The position numbers were made by a program, and so were the translations under genes. Shown here one piece after another: positions 51,544-61,012 of a stretch of DNA of 64,000 nt (within the stretch, counting starts at the first letter, position 1; every line of letters starts with the position of its first letter). Below the pieces are notes generated by a model that did no database searches, was not told the origin of the DNA, and was given only the letters and a program-made list of their open reading frames with translations. The stretch spans positions 8,687,753-8,751,752 of the forward strand of contig OZ004584.1 in assembly GCA_963924555.1 (NCBI GenBank), in the 5' to 3' direction. The stretch is from Crambe crambe (taxonomy: Eukaryota > Porifera > Demospongiae > Poecilosclerida > Crambeidae).

Positions 51544-54500
51544 ATGGAAGGTACGTCTTCATCAGGTGAATGTGTGGCTCTTCCTAGGATCAAGGAGGTG
51601 CGTGCATATGTGAAAAAGGCAGCATCAGACCAAGGTAAAACATAGCCTCAATCTTGACTCCACAGCTCTAGGGCTAACGTTTTTAGGTCACCAAGGGGGC
51701 GGGTCTGCACTGACCCAATGTTTGTGTATGTATGTATGTATGATTATAAGGTGCTGACTGTCACGATGTGGTGGATGAGCATTGGATTAATGGGTACCCC
51801 ACTCCTGTTGCCAACCCCATGTCTGGCTATCCCCGTTACCACGACTACCGCAAGTCCTGGGGCATCAACGCTATGGGGGGTGTGGTGGTTGAAGTAGAAG
51901 CAGAGGGGGGTGTGACTGGTGTAGGTAAGACTTGTGCCAGTAGAAGGAGACAGTGATTGCATGGTGTGATGATCTTAGGAGTGTCCATTGGAGGTGAACC
52001 GGCATGCTTCATCATAGAACACCACTTGAGTCGCTTCCTGGAGGGCCAGGACCCAGCAAATATTGAACTTATGTGGGACCAAATGTTTCGTAGTACTCTC
52101 AACTATGGACGCAAGGGCCTCCCCATGTAAGTAGGATTGGGTAAAGGGTTGAAGCTTCGAGTAAGGGCTTCTTGATCAGGTAAACCCTTTACAGCTTGAT
52201 TTATTGGTAAAGGGATATCTATCCATAGGTCTAGTAAATACTTTCCCTCCTTGTAGTCAAGCCATCAGTGCTGTGGACTTGGCCCTCTGGGACTTACTTG
52301 GCAAGCTAAGACAGCAACCTGTCTATGCTCTTCTCGGAGGAAAGACCAAGGTACAATGTTCCACATTGGGTACGATGTCCACATTGTAATCAAAGAGGAA
52401 CTGTTTATACCAGGAGCGACTGCCAGTCTACTGCACCACTGCACGCCCGGACATTGCAAAGGTATCAATCATCCATTGCATCCTCACTGTTCTTCCATGT
52501 AGTGTCACAAAATAAAGGGGTTGGGTAGTGACAGTGTTGTCCACTTGCTGTCGTCTCACAGGGTGGTCATAGTGATAGTGTCTGCAATTTCAAACGGAAT
52601 TTGTATGACTTTGGCAATGGCTTCCCTAACCTATTCTTCTCTCATGTAGTGAGATGACCCAGGCGGATCCAGGGATTTCGAAGGGAGGGGGCATTTTAGA
52701 TCCGTGCTTAAGCGCGGAGAAAATTTTCAAAGACCACGCCCACTTTTAATTAGAAACGCCCACTTTAATAGGAAAAAAGAACCTGGCTGCAGCGAAGGTT
52801 AGCTAGTCAAGCTACTGCAACTTACACCGTGCCTGGCTGCAGGAGTGAAGGTTAGCTAGTTAGCTACCGTGCCTGGCTGCAGGAGCGAAGGTTAGCTAGT
52901 CAAGCTACAACTTGCTATAAAAGGGGGGACAGCTGCCCCCAATGCCACTCCCTTGGATCCGCCCCTGTGACCGTATTCCTATGGCTGGAATCCAAAAAGA
53001 AAGATCCACATACAGTTTTAACTGGGAGAGTTGATTTTCTCTGAGCATGCACTAGACATTGCAAGATTTCTGGTCAAAGGGTACTGAAGTTTTCAGGTTG
53101 GTTGACCAGTAGAATTTGCGCATGTGCAAGATGAATTCAAACGAGCAAAAATACTGTCATACAAATGCAATGCTCTTAAATTTTGCGAGCACGAATTTAA
53201 TTCTGCACTGTTGGCAAATTTTGTGTCAACCAACCTGAAAACCTCAGTAGTCACGCACATGATTTACTGGGAGTGGGTGCAATATTGTGAACAGGCTGGG
53301 CTGATGTATTGTGAACAGGCTGGGCTGATGTATTGTAAACAGGCTGGGCTGATGTATTGTGAACAGGCTGGGCTGATGTATTGTGAACAGGCTGGGCTGA
53401 TGTATTGGATCACATAATATTGTTTATCTAGTGCCTAAATCTCCTAGGAATTGGGATTCGTTGGTGCTAAGATCCCCTGTGCATACGGTCCAGCGGATGG
53501 AGACCAAGGCTTGCAGAAAAATATCCAACTCTTCAAACAAGCAAGAGAAGCTGTTGGACCTGATTTCCCCTTAATGTGAGACCTTCCTGAATAATCCCCC
53601 TTAATGTGAGACCTTCCTGAATAATCCCCCTTAATGTGAGACCTTCCTGAATAATCCCCCTTAATGTGAGACCTGAATAATCCCAATGTGAGACCTTCCT
53701 GAATAATCCCCCTTAATGTGAGACCTTCCTGAATAATCCCCCTTACTATGAGACCTTCCTGAATAATCCCCCTTAATGTGAGAGACCTCTCCCTTAATAA
53801 GGGGGCCAGAATAATCCCCCCTAATAATATTTCCACTGGTAGAGGTATGTATGTGTGATAGGCTGTTTCCACTGCAGGCTGGATTGCTACATGGCTCTCT
53901 CTCTCCCTTATGCTGTTAAGGTATGTGAAACTCTGTCAGGATGAGAATCATTTTCTCCTCCGTTTGTTAGCTAGCTAAGGCTCTGGAGCCATTGAAGCTC
54001 AAGTGGATAGAGGAATGTCTCCATCCCGACGATTACCACGGCTACACTGAGTTGAGGCATGCTCTGACAGGGACCACCCTTGTCACCACTGGCGAACACG
54101 AATACTCACGGTAAGTGCACTCTATTTGATTGGGAGGGAGGGGGTATTAAAGGTGGTAAAGTATATTATTTCAAGTCTAGCCTTAATCGTGACCATGTTG
54201 ATTCTTTTTCTAAAAGAAAACACTGAAAGTGTATCCAATAGCATTATAGTCAACATCAGAGCTATTAAGGATTGTTTGGATAACTACAACACAAACCATA
54301 TACCAAACAGTTAGTATGGGAAAGATCAGAATCTGTTCCTAGCATATACAATAGTGACTGTATTTTTGTGTGTCTGTGGTCATATGTAGTTATGGTTACC
54401 GCCTCCTGATAGAGGGAAACTGTGCAGACATTATCCAACCGGACATCACTTGGATGGGCGGCATCACTGAGGCAAGTGTTATGAAACATTGCTCCAAGCA

Positions 54501-55916
54501 ATTGGGGCTCTTCTAAAATGAAAATATAACTAATTTCCCATTGTTATCATTTTTTGTATGAGTAGTTTCACCACTTCAGTGCTATTCTCTCGTAGGTAAT
54601 CATGTTATTCACTGGGTAGTCACCTGACCCGTGCCTTCTCTCAGATCTCGGTCACGCATGGGTAGTGACAGTGTTGTCACACTTGCTGTCGTCTCACAGG
54701 GTGGCCATAGTGATAGTGTCTGCAATCTCAAAAGGAATTTGTATGACTTTGGCAGTGGCTTCCCTAACCTCAGTCATTGAGGGAATTCTCTCATGTAGTG
54801 AGACACTGTATTCCTATGGCTGGAATCCAAAAAAAATTATATTAAAAGATGCACCACTACTTTCAGTACATAGCTCTGCTGGGAGCTAGATTTCTAGTCC
54901 ATAATTAGCTATATTAGCAGCATTTATGCTTCCTCAGAAAGGTATTCCTGAACAGAGTGAGAAAGGTGTATCAAATTTCACACTGCTAAGAGTGTCACCA
55001 TAACTATTAATTTACTTAATAGCAAAGGTCATCTTAAGTGTCCTTACCACTTCAGGCTAGGAGGGTGGTTGCTATGGCAGCAGCTCATGACCTGCATGTG
55101 ATCCCCCATGGGTCCAGTGTGTACTCCTACCACCTCCAGTACGCCTTCAGAAACTGCCCTTTGGCCGAATACATCAACCTCAGTCCAAAGGTCAGTCCAC
55201 GGTTTTACAGTAAACAGCCATCTCTCAATAGAATAACAGCTTCTATTTGCAATCCTCAAGTGTAATGTACTGCAAAACCACTCGTTTTATTGCTTTTGTT
55301 CTGGTAGGCTGATACAGTTGTCCCCTATTTTGGAGATCTCTTTACAGACGAACCTCTACCAGCCAATGGCTACATCGACTTGCCCAATAAGTATGTGGAG
55401 TTGTGGAGTTTTAGATGATGCCCAGTTTCATACTGAAATGCTTTTCTTGTTGTGTGTTCACTTGCAGGCCAGGATTTGGGGTGACGTTGAATAAGGAAGG
55501 GTTAGTGCGTCCTTACTCACGTCCTATAATACAGGTCAGTTTTAGAGTCCTACAACACAGGTGGTGGGTGGTGTGACAGGTCGGTTTGAGCACCCATTCA
55601 TGTGTTATGTACAGCCGTCAATGGTTTTAACTCTCAACCACAATATGCCACCTTCAATTACCAACATCATCCCCACCTAACCACCAGGTCTCCAATAACC
55701 CCCCACTTAACCACCAGGCCCACCAGCCTCCAATATCCCCACTTAACCACCAGACAATAGTGGCCACGACTCTATTCAATAGCAGCCAAGGGCTAAATCA
55801 GGTGGTTTGAGTCAGGGTCATTTTATTTTTGGTATGCATGCATGCTGCAGGTGGAAAAGCAAAGTGAAGCCAATAAAAAGACTTACCAGTCCTCCAAAGC
55901 TACCATGCCTTTCTAG
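51544..55916 (+). CDS. rhmD: L-rhamnonate dehydratase (enolase superfamily), 13 exons
   Basis: Mg-dependent enzyme that dehydrates L-rhamnonate to 2-keto-3-deoxy-L-rhamnonate in non-phosphorylated rhamnose catabolism. Exons: 51544-51634, 51751-51924, 51979-52126, 52257-52350, 52414-52461, 53448-53575, 53878-53920, 53971-54110, 54390-54471, 55056-55190, 55308-55390, 55468-55534, 55851-55916. Total 1299 bases, 432 residues; E. coli RhmD is about 400. It tracks RhmD along its length: [36 protein letters not shown]-like [32 protein letters not shown], then the barrel. Expected metal ligands are Asp230 (LDCY), Glu256 (WIEECL) and Glu284 (TGEH). Catalytic partners His285, Asp307 (QPDITW) and His334 (IPHGSSVYS) are present at nearly the bacterial spacing. 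Intron 9 is GC-AG (GCAAGT). The last exon is inferred; reading through instead would stop at 55574. No targeting signal seen. Such genes are usual in bacteria and fungi, not animals. Confidence 0.88.
52523..53000 (+). repeat. Dispersed repeat copy A, split by a MITE
   Basis: Positions 52523-52654 plus 52973-53000 match copy B (54659-54830) in the same orientation. Both copies lie inside introns of the dehydratase gene (introns 5 and 9). Shared words include GTGACAGTGTTGTC, TGATAGTGTCTGCAAT and TTCCTATGGCTGGAATCCAA. Confidence 0.85.
52660..52967. mobile_element. 308-base MITE with CAGG(GG)CGGATCC ends and 5-base target duplication
   Basis: The left end reads CAGGCGGATCCAGGG. The right end, reversed, reads CAGGGGCGGATCCAAGGG. 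TGACC flanks both sides (52655-52659 and 52968-52972). The uninterrupted sister repeat at 54659-54830 shows the empty site, which proves insertion. The interior has three tandem 40-50 base units containing CTGGCTGCAG and GAAGGTTAGCTAG. There is no coding, so it is non-autonomous. A 5-base duplication and these ends do not let me name the superfamily. Confidence 0.85.
53282..53401. repeat. 24-base tandem repeat, 5 copies
   Basis: The unit is TATTGTGAACAGGCTGGGCTGATG-like, with copies at 53282, 53306, 53330, 53354 and 53378. One copy has TAAAC. It lies in dehydratase intron 5, about 45 bases before the exon 6 acceptor. The unit length is a multiple of three, so a repeated peptide ORF appears that I regard as spurious. 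Confidence 0.95.
53566..53832. repeat. 30-base minisatellite that multiplies a splice donor
   Basis: The end of dehydratase exon 6 and its donor (CCCCTTAAT|GTGAG) form part of a 30-base unit, CCCTTAATGTGAGACCTTCC plus TGAATAATCC. The unit is repeated about eight times into intron 6. Three copies are exact, later ones carry deletions or substitutions, and one has a 16-base insertion. Most copies keep CTTAAT|GTGAG, so the intron begins with a ladder of copies of its own 5' splice site. Confidence 0.9.
54659..54830 (+). repeat. Dispersed repeat copy B
   Basis: Uninterrupted counterpart of 52523-53000, lying in dehydratase intron 9. It differs by scattered substitutions and a short insertion (CAGTCATTGAGGGAA). 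Confidence 0.85.
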
Positions 55917-55954
55917 AATAGAAAAGTCCCATTGATTATGAATTTTAAGTATAT

Positions 55955-55960
55955 TTTATT
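55955..55960 (-). terminator. Polyadenylation signal AATAAA for the first granulin gene
   Basis: AATAAA on the minus strand, 124 bases after the granulin stop at 56084. It lies in the 167-base gap between two convergent genes, so the two 3' ends must nearly abut or overlap. Confidence 0.5.
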
Positions 55961-56083
55961 GATCACCAATACTGTGTTATGTTTGAACATGAACAATAAT
56001 AATATGATCACTACAATGTGTGCAGGAGTTATGTATTTCTGGAATGTTATTAAGTTTACTGATCAATAATCATCATATTGAGT

Positions 56084-57872
56084 TTAGAGTATATCCTTCT
56101 GGGGCCTGGACACTATCTCCAGCAAGGGGTGACTCGATCCATCCTTCTTGCACCCATTGGTCAAACAGCGGTATCCTTCAGGACAACAATTCTTCTTATC
56201 ACAGCACACAGCATTGGGTTCAGGACAACATCCGAAATTACCACCCCCAACGCTACAGCACGTATCGCCATCAGGACATGTTCCACCAGGACAGGAGACC
56301 TTGTGTACCTCCTGTTCTTTGGGGCGTCCGATGAGCTCTAGCAAGGGGTGACTCGATCCATCCTTGATGCACTCGTTAGTTGAACAGCTGTATCCTTCAG
56401 GACAACAATGCTTCATATCAGCACAGCACACAGCACTAGGTTTAGGACAACATCCATATATGTCATCCCCAACATTACAACATGTGTCGCCATCAGGACA
56501 TTGCTGATTTCCACCAGGACAGAAGACATTGCGTACCTTCTGTTTTTTGGGGCGTCCGATGAGCTCCAGCAAGGGATGACTTGATGTATCTTTGATGCAC
56601 TTGTTAGTCGTACAGCTGAAACCTCCAGGACAACAATGCTTCATATCAGGACAGCACACAGCACTGGGTTTAGGACAACATCCGAAATTACCACCCCCAA
56701 CGCTACAGCAGGTGTCGCCATCAGGACATTGATGAGCTCCATCAGGACAGGTGATATCTTTTACTTTCTGTTCTTTGGGACGTCCAACTACCTCCAGCAA
56801 GGGGTGACTGGATGTATCTTTGATGCACTCGTTAGTTGAACAGCTGTATCCTTCAGGACAACAATGCTTCATATCAGCACAGCACACAGCACTAGGTTTA
56901 GGACAACATCCATATATGTCATCCCCAACATTACAACATGTGTCGCCATCAGGACATTGCTGATTTCCACCAGGACAGAAGACATTGCGTACCTTCTGTT
57001 TTTTGGGGCGTCCGATGAGCTCCAGCAAGGGATGACTTGATGTATCTTTGATGCACTTGTTAGTCGTACAGCTGAAACCTCCAGGACAACAATGCTTCAT
57101 ATCAGGACAGCACACAGCACTGGGTTTAGGACAACATCCGAAATTACCACCCCCAACGCTACAGCAGGTGTCGCCATCAGGACATTGATGAGCTCCATCA
57201 GGACAGGTGATATCTTTTACTTTCTGTTCTTTGGGACGTCCAACTACCTCCAGCAAGGGGTGACTGGATGTATCTTTGATGCACTCGTTAGTCGCACAGC
57301 TGTATCCTTCAGGACAACAATGCTTCATATCAGCACAGCATTCAGCATTGGGTTTAGGACAACATCCGAAATTATAATTATCACCCCCAATACTACAGCA
57401 TGTGTCACCATCAGGACATTGATGAGCTCCATCAGGACAGATGACGTTTCGTACAGTAACCTTTTCTTTGTTCAAGTCATACCCCAATAGCTTAAGCAAG
57501 GGATGAGACTGCAAGTAAAAGGGAAAGAGGTTGTAATTCCTTCAGGTTCAGCATATTAAATGAGCTAACCTCATAGGATGTGCAAGTCCCATATCCCGTG
57601 CAGTATTTTCCCCAGGGACAACAGTGCTTCAAGTCACTACAGCAATTAGCGAGGGGGTCAGGACAACAGCCGTAGTAGTAGGATCCGATAGCGCAACAAG
57701 TGCCTCCCAAACAGGTGCCCCCATCAGGACAAGTGATCCCGACGGACCCAGACGCTTTCACCTTCATGGCCTTGGTGATCATACGAGCCTGCGACAGTTG
57801 CTCCTTCAGAGGGTGGCAAACAGCCACACCAAATAGCAAAGAACAGCACACAACCAAAGAAAACACAGCCAT
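56084..57872 (-). CDS. GRN: Secreted multi-granulin protein, 7 modules, 575 residues
   Basis: Progranulin-type secreted, cysteine-rich protein. Exons are 57872-57570 and 57508-56084, with a 61-base GT-AG intron in phase 0. The chosen ATG (57872) starts a clear signal peptide, MAVFSLVVCCSLLFGVAVCH. An in-frame ATG at 57920 would add a charged leader and overlaps an NRF1-like motif, so I reject it. One granulin module lies in exon 1 (about residues 48-97). Six more lie in exon 2, each with the pattern C..C.DGDTCC....FGCCP.P.AVCC.D.KHCCP.GY.C. They are joined by SSHPLLE(L/V)(I/V)GRPK linkers. Modules 3-4 and 5-6 are almost identical in DNA (456-base tandem duplication). The last module is shortened (CCDKKNCCPEGY). 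The protein ends QKDIL. It lies 125 bases downstream of the second granulin gene on the same strand. Confidence 0.9.
56341..57252 (-). repeat. 456-base tandem duplication of two granulin modules
   Basis: The two halves (about 56341-56796 and 56797-57252) appear identical except for the first roughly 25 bases. Each encodes 152 residues, two granulin modules with linkers. The phase-preserving duplication kept the frame open. Silent sites are identical as well, so it is recent or has been homogenised by gene conversion. Confidence 0.9.
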
Positions 57873-57907
57873 CACGCTTTCCTGGCCTTCTACTCGGATT
57901 TCCTTTT

Positions 57908-57919
57908 TGCGCATGCGCA
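57908..57919. promoter_or_regulatory. Palindromic NRF1-type site TGCGCATGCGCA
   Basis: A perfect 12-base palindrome, 36 bases before the first granulin ATG. It fits the NRF1 consensus YGCGCAYGCGCR. Related words precede the second granulin gene (59260-59268), the relic region (60888-60899) and the candidate exon (62241-62250). Confidence 0.5.
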
Positions 57920-57984
57920 TAGAACTGTGGCGTAATGAAGTAACAAAATTAGCACATAATATCTACTAAAAGGGGAAAGTCACT

Positions 57985-57990
57985 TTTAAT
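57985..57990 (-). terminator. Possible polyadenylation signal ATTAAA of the second granulin gene
   Basis: ATTAAA lies eight bases after the stop on the minus strand and about 65 bases before the NRF1-like site of the next gene. Little room exists for a 3' UTR, so cleavage must be close by, or the two genes share a transcript. Confidence 0.35.
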
Positions 57991-57997
57991 ATTACAG

Positions 57998-59228
57998 TTA
58001 AAGAATGTCTTTTTGCGGCTTCAACACCAATTTGAGCAGAGGGTGTTCAGCTCTAGGTGGCTTGACGCAAGCACTAGCTGCACAACTGTAGCCTTCAGGA
58101 CAACAATGTGTCATGTCGCTACAACAATTAGCATTGGCTATAGGACAGCATCCATAGCTTCCTCCCCCCACACTGCAACACGTTTGACCATCTTTGCATG
58201 TTCCATTATCAGGACAGACGATTGTGGGAGACTTTTCTTTTTCAGGACGTCCTATTAATTGGAGTAATGGGAAATTTGACCCGGTCCTCAGGCAGTGCGT
58301 TATACCACAATGGTGGCCTGAAGGACAGCAATGTTTCCTGTCGCTACAGCAAACACCATTGAACTCAGGACAACATGCATATTCTCCTAGCCCGGCATAG
58401 CAACACGTTTCATAATCTTTGCACTCATCACCATCAGGACAGTACACGTTCAGTACTTTCGGCTTGACTGATTCCTGAAGAGGTTGATCACCTCCAGATG
58501 AAGTACAATTTCCATTAAGATCACAAACATAGCCTGCAGGGCAACAACGTTTCGAGTTGGCAGTGTTGCAACAAACGGGAAAGGCTGCAGTGCAGCAGTA
58601 ATCATCACAACACACTGGATGGTCCGAAGTGCAACAACCACTATTGCCTCCACAACAAACTGGAAAGTTTATAGAGCAGCACCCTTCACCGTAACAACAA
58701 ACATTGCCCGACTGGCAGCACCTGTCACCACTGCAACAAACGGCATTCGGATCAGGACAGCAATCATAAGTTCCAGTCCCTGAATTGCAGCAAGTTTGAC
58801 CATCAGCACACGTCGAACCGCCAGGACAGGTCACGTTCCCTACTCCTTTCATCTTGAGTAAAAACTGAGACTGCAAGTACAGGGAGAGAAAAGGGTTTTA
58901 AGTTATCATACTTCAAGTTTAATAGTGCCCTTTAATTTTCAAAAACTGTAGACTAGCTGAAATTGTTTAGCTCGAAAGTCACAGCAATTATTTTTTTTTC
59001 GATTACAGTTTACGTTACTTGGCATCAGCTACCTACGGCTACCTACCTACCTACTTACCTAGCTAGCTAACAAGAAAAAAGTTTTTACCAAAATTTACTA
59101 GATTGTACCTTTAGGTTAGTCTTGGAGTCATGAGCTCGCATCTTCATCTTCACAGGCTCTGCGAGAGGATTAGAAGTAGCGAGGCCCAACAAAAGTACGG
59201 ACACTGCAAGCTGAAGAACCACAGCCAT
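57998..59228 (-). CDS. Secreted granulin protein with expanded Cys-Cys ladder, 330 residues
   Basis: Exons are 59228-59109 (signal peptide MAVVLQLAVSVLLLGLATS plus a short basic propeptide) and 58870-57998. The intron is phase 0 and exon 2 starts TCTCA, as in the neighbouring granulin gene. The first module, about residues 55-156, has 12 Cys-Cys pairs instead of the usual four. It runs CCSGDRCC, VCCYGEGCC, VCCGGNSGCC, VCCDDYCC and VCCN before the normal CCPAGYVC close. Modules 2 (about 184-228) and 3 (about 259-303) are ordinary. Linkers (PLLQLIGRPE) match the first gene. The C-terminus QKDIL is shared with it, showing common descent. Secretion is expected from the signal peptide; the role is unknown. 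Confidence 0.88.
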
Positions 59229-59316
59229 CTTGTCGTCGTTCTAAATCCCGGATCCCTTTTGCGCATGCTCAGTTGTACAGGGAATCTTGCTGAGTGTGCA
59301 TTCTCACGCTCCTACT

Positions 59317-60473
59317 GATTCAGCGATTTTACAATTTGGGCCCAGTTGATGGGGTCAAAGGTCACACTGGGGTTAAAGGTCATGATATTTAACTCTGCTC
59401 TGATCTCGATTTTCTAGAATATGCAGGTCTCTAAGTCTTAGTGTCTACTACATCCTAATCCTGAGTCTTCTTTGAGGAGCGAGGAGTAAGTTGCAAGTAT
59501 TTTCTAGCATGGTGAAGATCAGTTTCTCTTTGAAGTGATGGAGATAGCTACTCTTCTGGATAGTAGAAGTCTTCTTGCAACAAAGTAGCCATGGTTGAAA
59601 AGAGAGAAGAGGATTTCCTGTGTAACCACCCAGGCCTTCACTAGTAGTCTCATAAGTGTACATCCCTCGGATGTCTGATCTTGTGACAAATGAAGGGTGT
59701 AACTTTGTGATGAACATGATAGCTAGCTCACTATGTGCATATCTAACTACATGTTTTGGTGCAAAGGCTGTGAGGATGAGAAATGTATATTTTATTCATT
59801 GCATCTCTGAAGTGAGGGTTGTACAACAGGCGCTGAACAAGGGTGTAAAGCAGTTGGAAGAATTTGTCAATCCTGTGTAATAATTTAGTTATGTATGTCA
59901 TATTAAGTATGTCATTAGGAGCGCGGGCCCCAACCATTGGGCCGGCCACTAGTATATTAACAGTGTGTACTTGTCAGTCTGTGAGTTCAGTTGTTTTGTG
60001 CAATCATCACTTGTCAGTCAGTCATAAGTCCATTATAATTACTGCAAAGAGAAGCAGAGCATTTAGCAGGCCAGTCCGGAGCGTTACACCTGGTGGATAA
60101 TTTGCAATGCCCAAATCAACCTCCTCTGATCCCTTCTGGTGTTTTGTGGGAGGGATAGACAGGCCTGTAGCCAGCAGGCGACTCAATGGGCTCCCCCCTT
60201 TGATGGAAATATATATAGCTTAGTCACTTGCACTAGTTTGCTGAATTGATATAGTTCGTATTAGCATTGAAAATACCTTAATAGCTGAGTAACATTATAA
60301 TTAATCTTTGAGGTCCTCCTGAACCATAAAATCCTGGCTACAGCATGGGCCTCTTGGTTCTCAATAACATAGCTGAAATTCCCGCCAAAGTCGTGGGAAA
60401 GCCATCTGGTTGAAAGGGTTAAATGCTGACCTTTGACCCCACCAACTGGGCCCAAATTGTAAAATCGCACTGA
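59317..60473. repeat. Inverted repeat pair enclosing 1.1 kb
   Basis: The left arm contains GCGATTTTACAATTTGGGCC and CAGTTGATGGGGTCAAAGGT. The reversed right arm contains the same words with GGTGGGG for GATGGGG. Arms are about 50 bases. The spacer is non-coding as far as I can see. It may be a non-autonomous transposon, but I could not define a target duplication. Confidence 0.65.
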
Positions 60474-60654
60474 TTCATCAGCTGAAATTTGACCTCAAGA
60501 ATTTTCAAAAATACTGAAACTTACTATACACATTTTATATTACATTACTTATAAAATGGCTGAAATTCATGAAAATGGGAGCATTTTATACTGAAATCAA
60601 ATTTCATAGGTTGGAGGCACCAACTTTTGAGCATCGAAAATCGTCAAGTGTCGT

Positions 60655-60735
60655 CATTCTAATTCCCGGATCCCTTTTGCACATGCTCTGTTGTACAGGG
60701 AATGCTGAGTGTGCATTCTCACGCATGCTCAACTT
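60655..60735 (-). repeat. Degenerate duplicate of a granulin promoter/5' UTR
   Basis: It matches 59233-59312, just upstream of the second granulin ATG. Shared words are CCCGGATCCCTTTTGC, GTTGTACAGGGAAT and GCTGAGTGTGCATTCTCACG. The coding part that should follow is gone, so this is a promoter relic of a duplicated gene. Confidence 0.75.
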
Positions 60736-61012
60736 TTGAGCCTCGAAAATCTCACCGGAGAAGGTAAATGGCAAAAGGAAAGAATAGAACTATACTAGAA
60801 CTATACTAGAACACTAGAACAGTCACTAGCTAGCTCTTCAAAGCTAACTTCTCTAAAGTCCTTTCCAAATTCCATAAATTCAAGCAGTGCGCATGCGTAG
60901 TAGTCGGACGCCTGACGACCAATTTTTGCAAGATTCCCGTGGTCGTTCCTCACACTTTCATGTGCACAGTAATAGTCTAATTTATAATTATACTACAAAT
61001 AACAACACAACA

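Larger units (their letters stand above)
59229..61012. other. Granulin intergenic region with inverted repeat and promoter relic
   Basis: About 1.8 kb. A roughly 50-base inverted repeat (59317-59367 and 60424-60473) encloses 1.1 kb. A degenerate copy of the second granulin gene's promoter lies at 60655-60735. A run of CTATACTAGAAC repeats occurs near 60790-60820. No intact gene was recognised. Confidence 0.55.

Noticed and set aside
53444-53872. 142-residue antisense ORF in the dehydratase gene
   Set aside because: Openness is caused by the 30-base repeat. The plus strand carries the conserved exon.
55535-55576. Dehydratase exon 12 read through to TGA at 55574
   Set aside because: A GT donor (CAG|GTCAGT) follows the conserved end, and an in-phase exon with a good acceptor lies at 55851. 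Read-through remains possible as intron retention.
57873-57920. Upstream ATG of the first granulin gene
   Set aside because: It gives a charged leader before the signal peptide and overlaps the NRF1-like palindrome, so it is probably promoter or 5' UTR.
59656-59880. 74-residue plus-strand ORF between granulin copies
   Set aside because: No motif, no splice context and no homology recognised; it lies within the inverted-repeat spacer.
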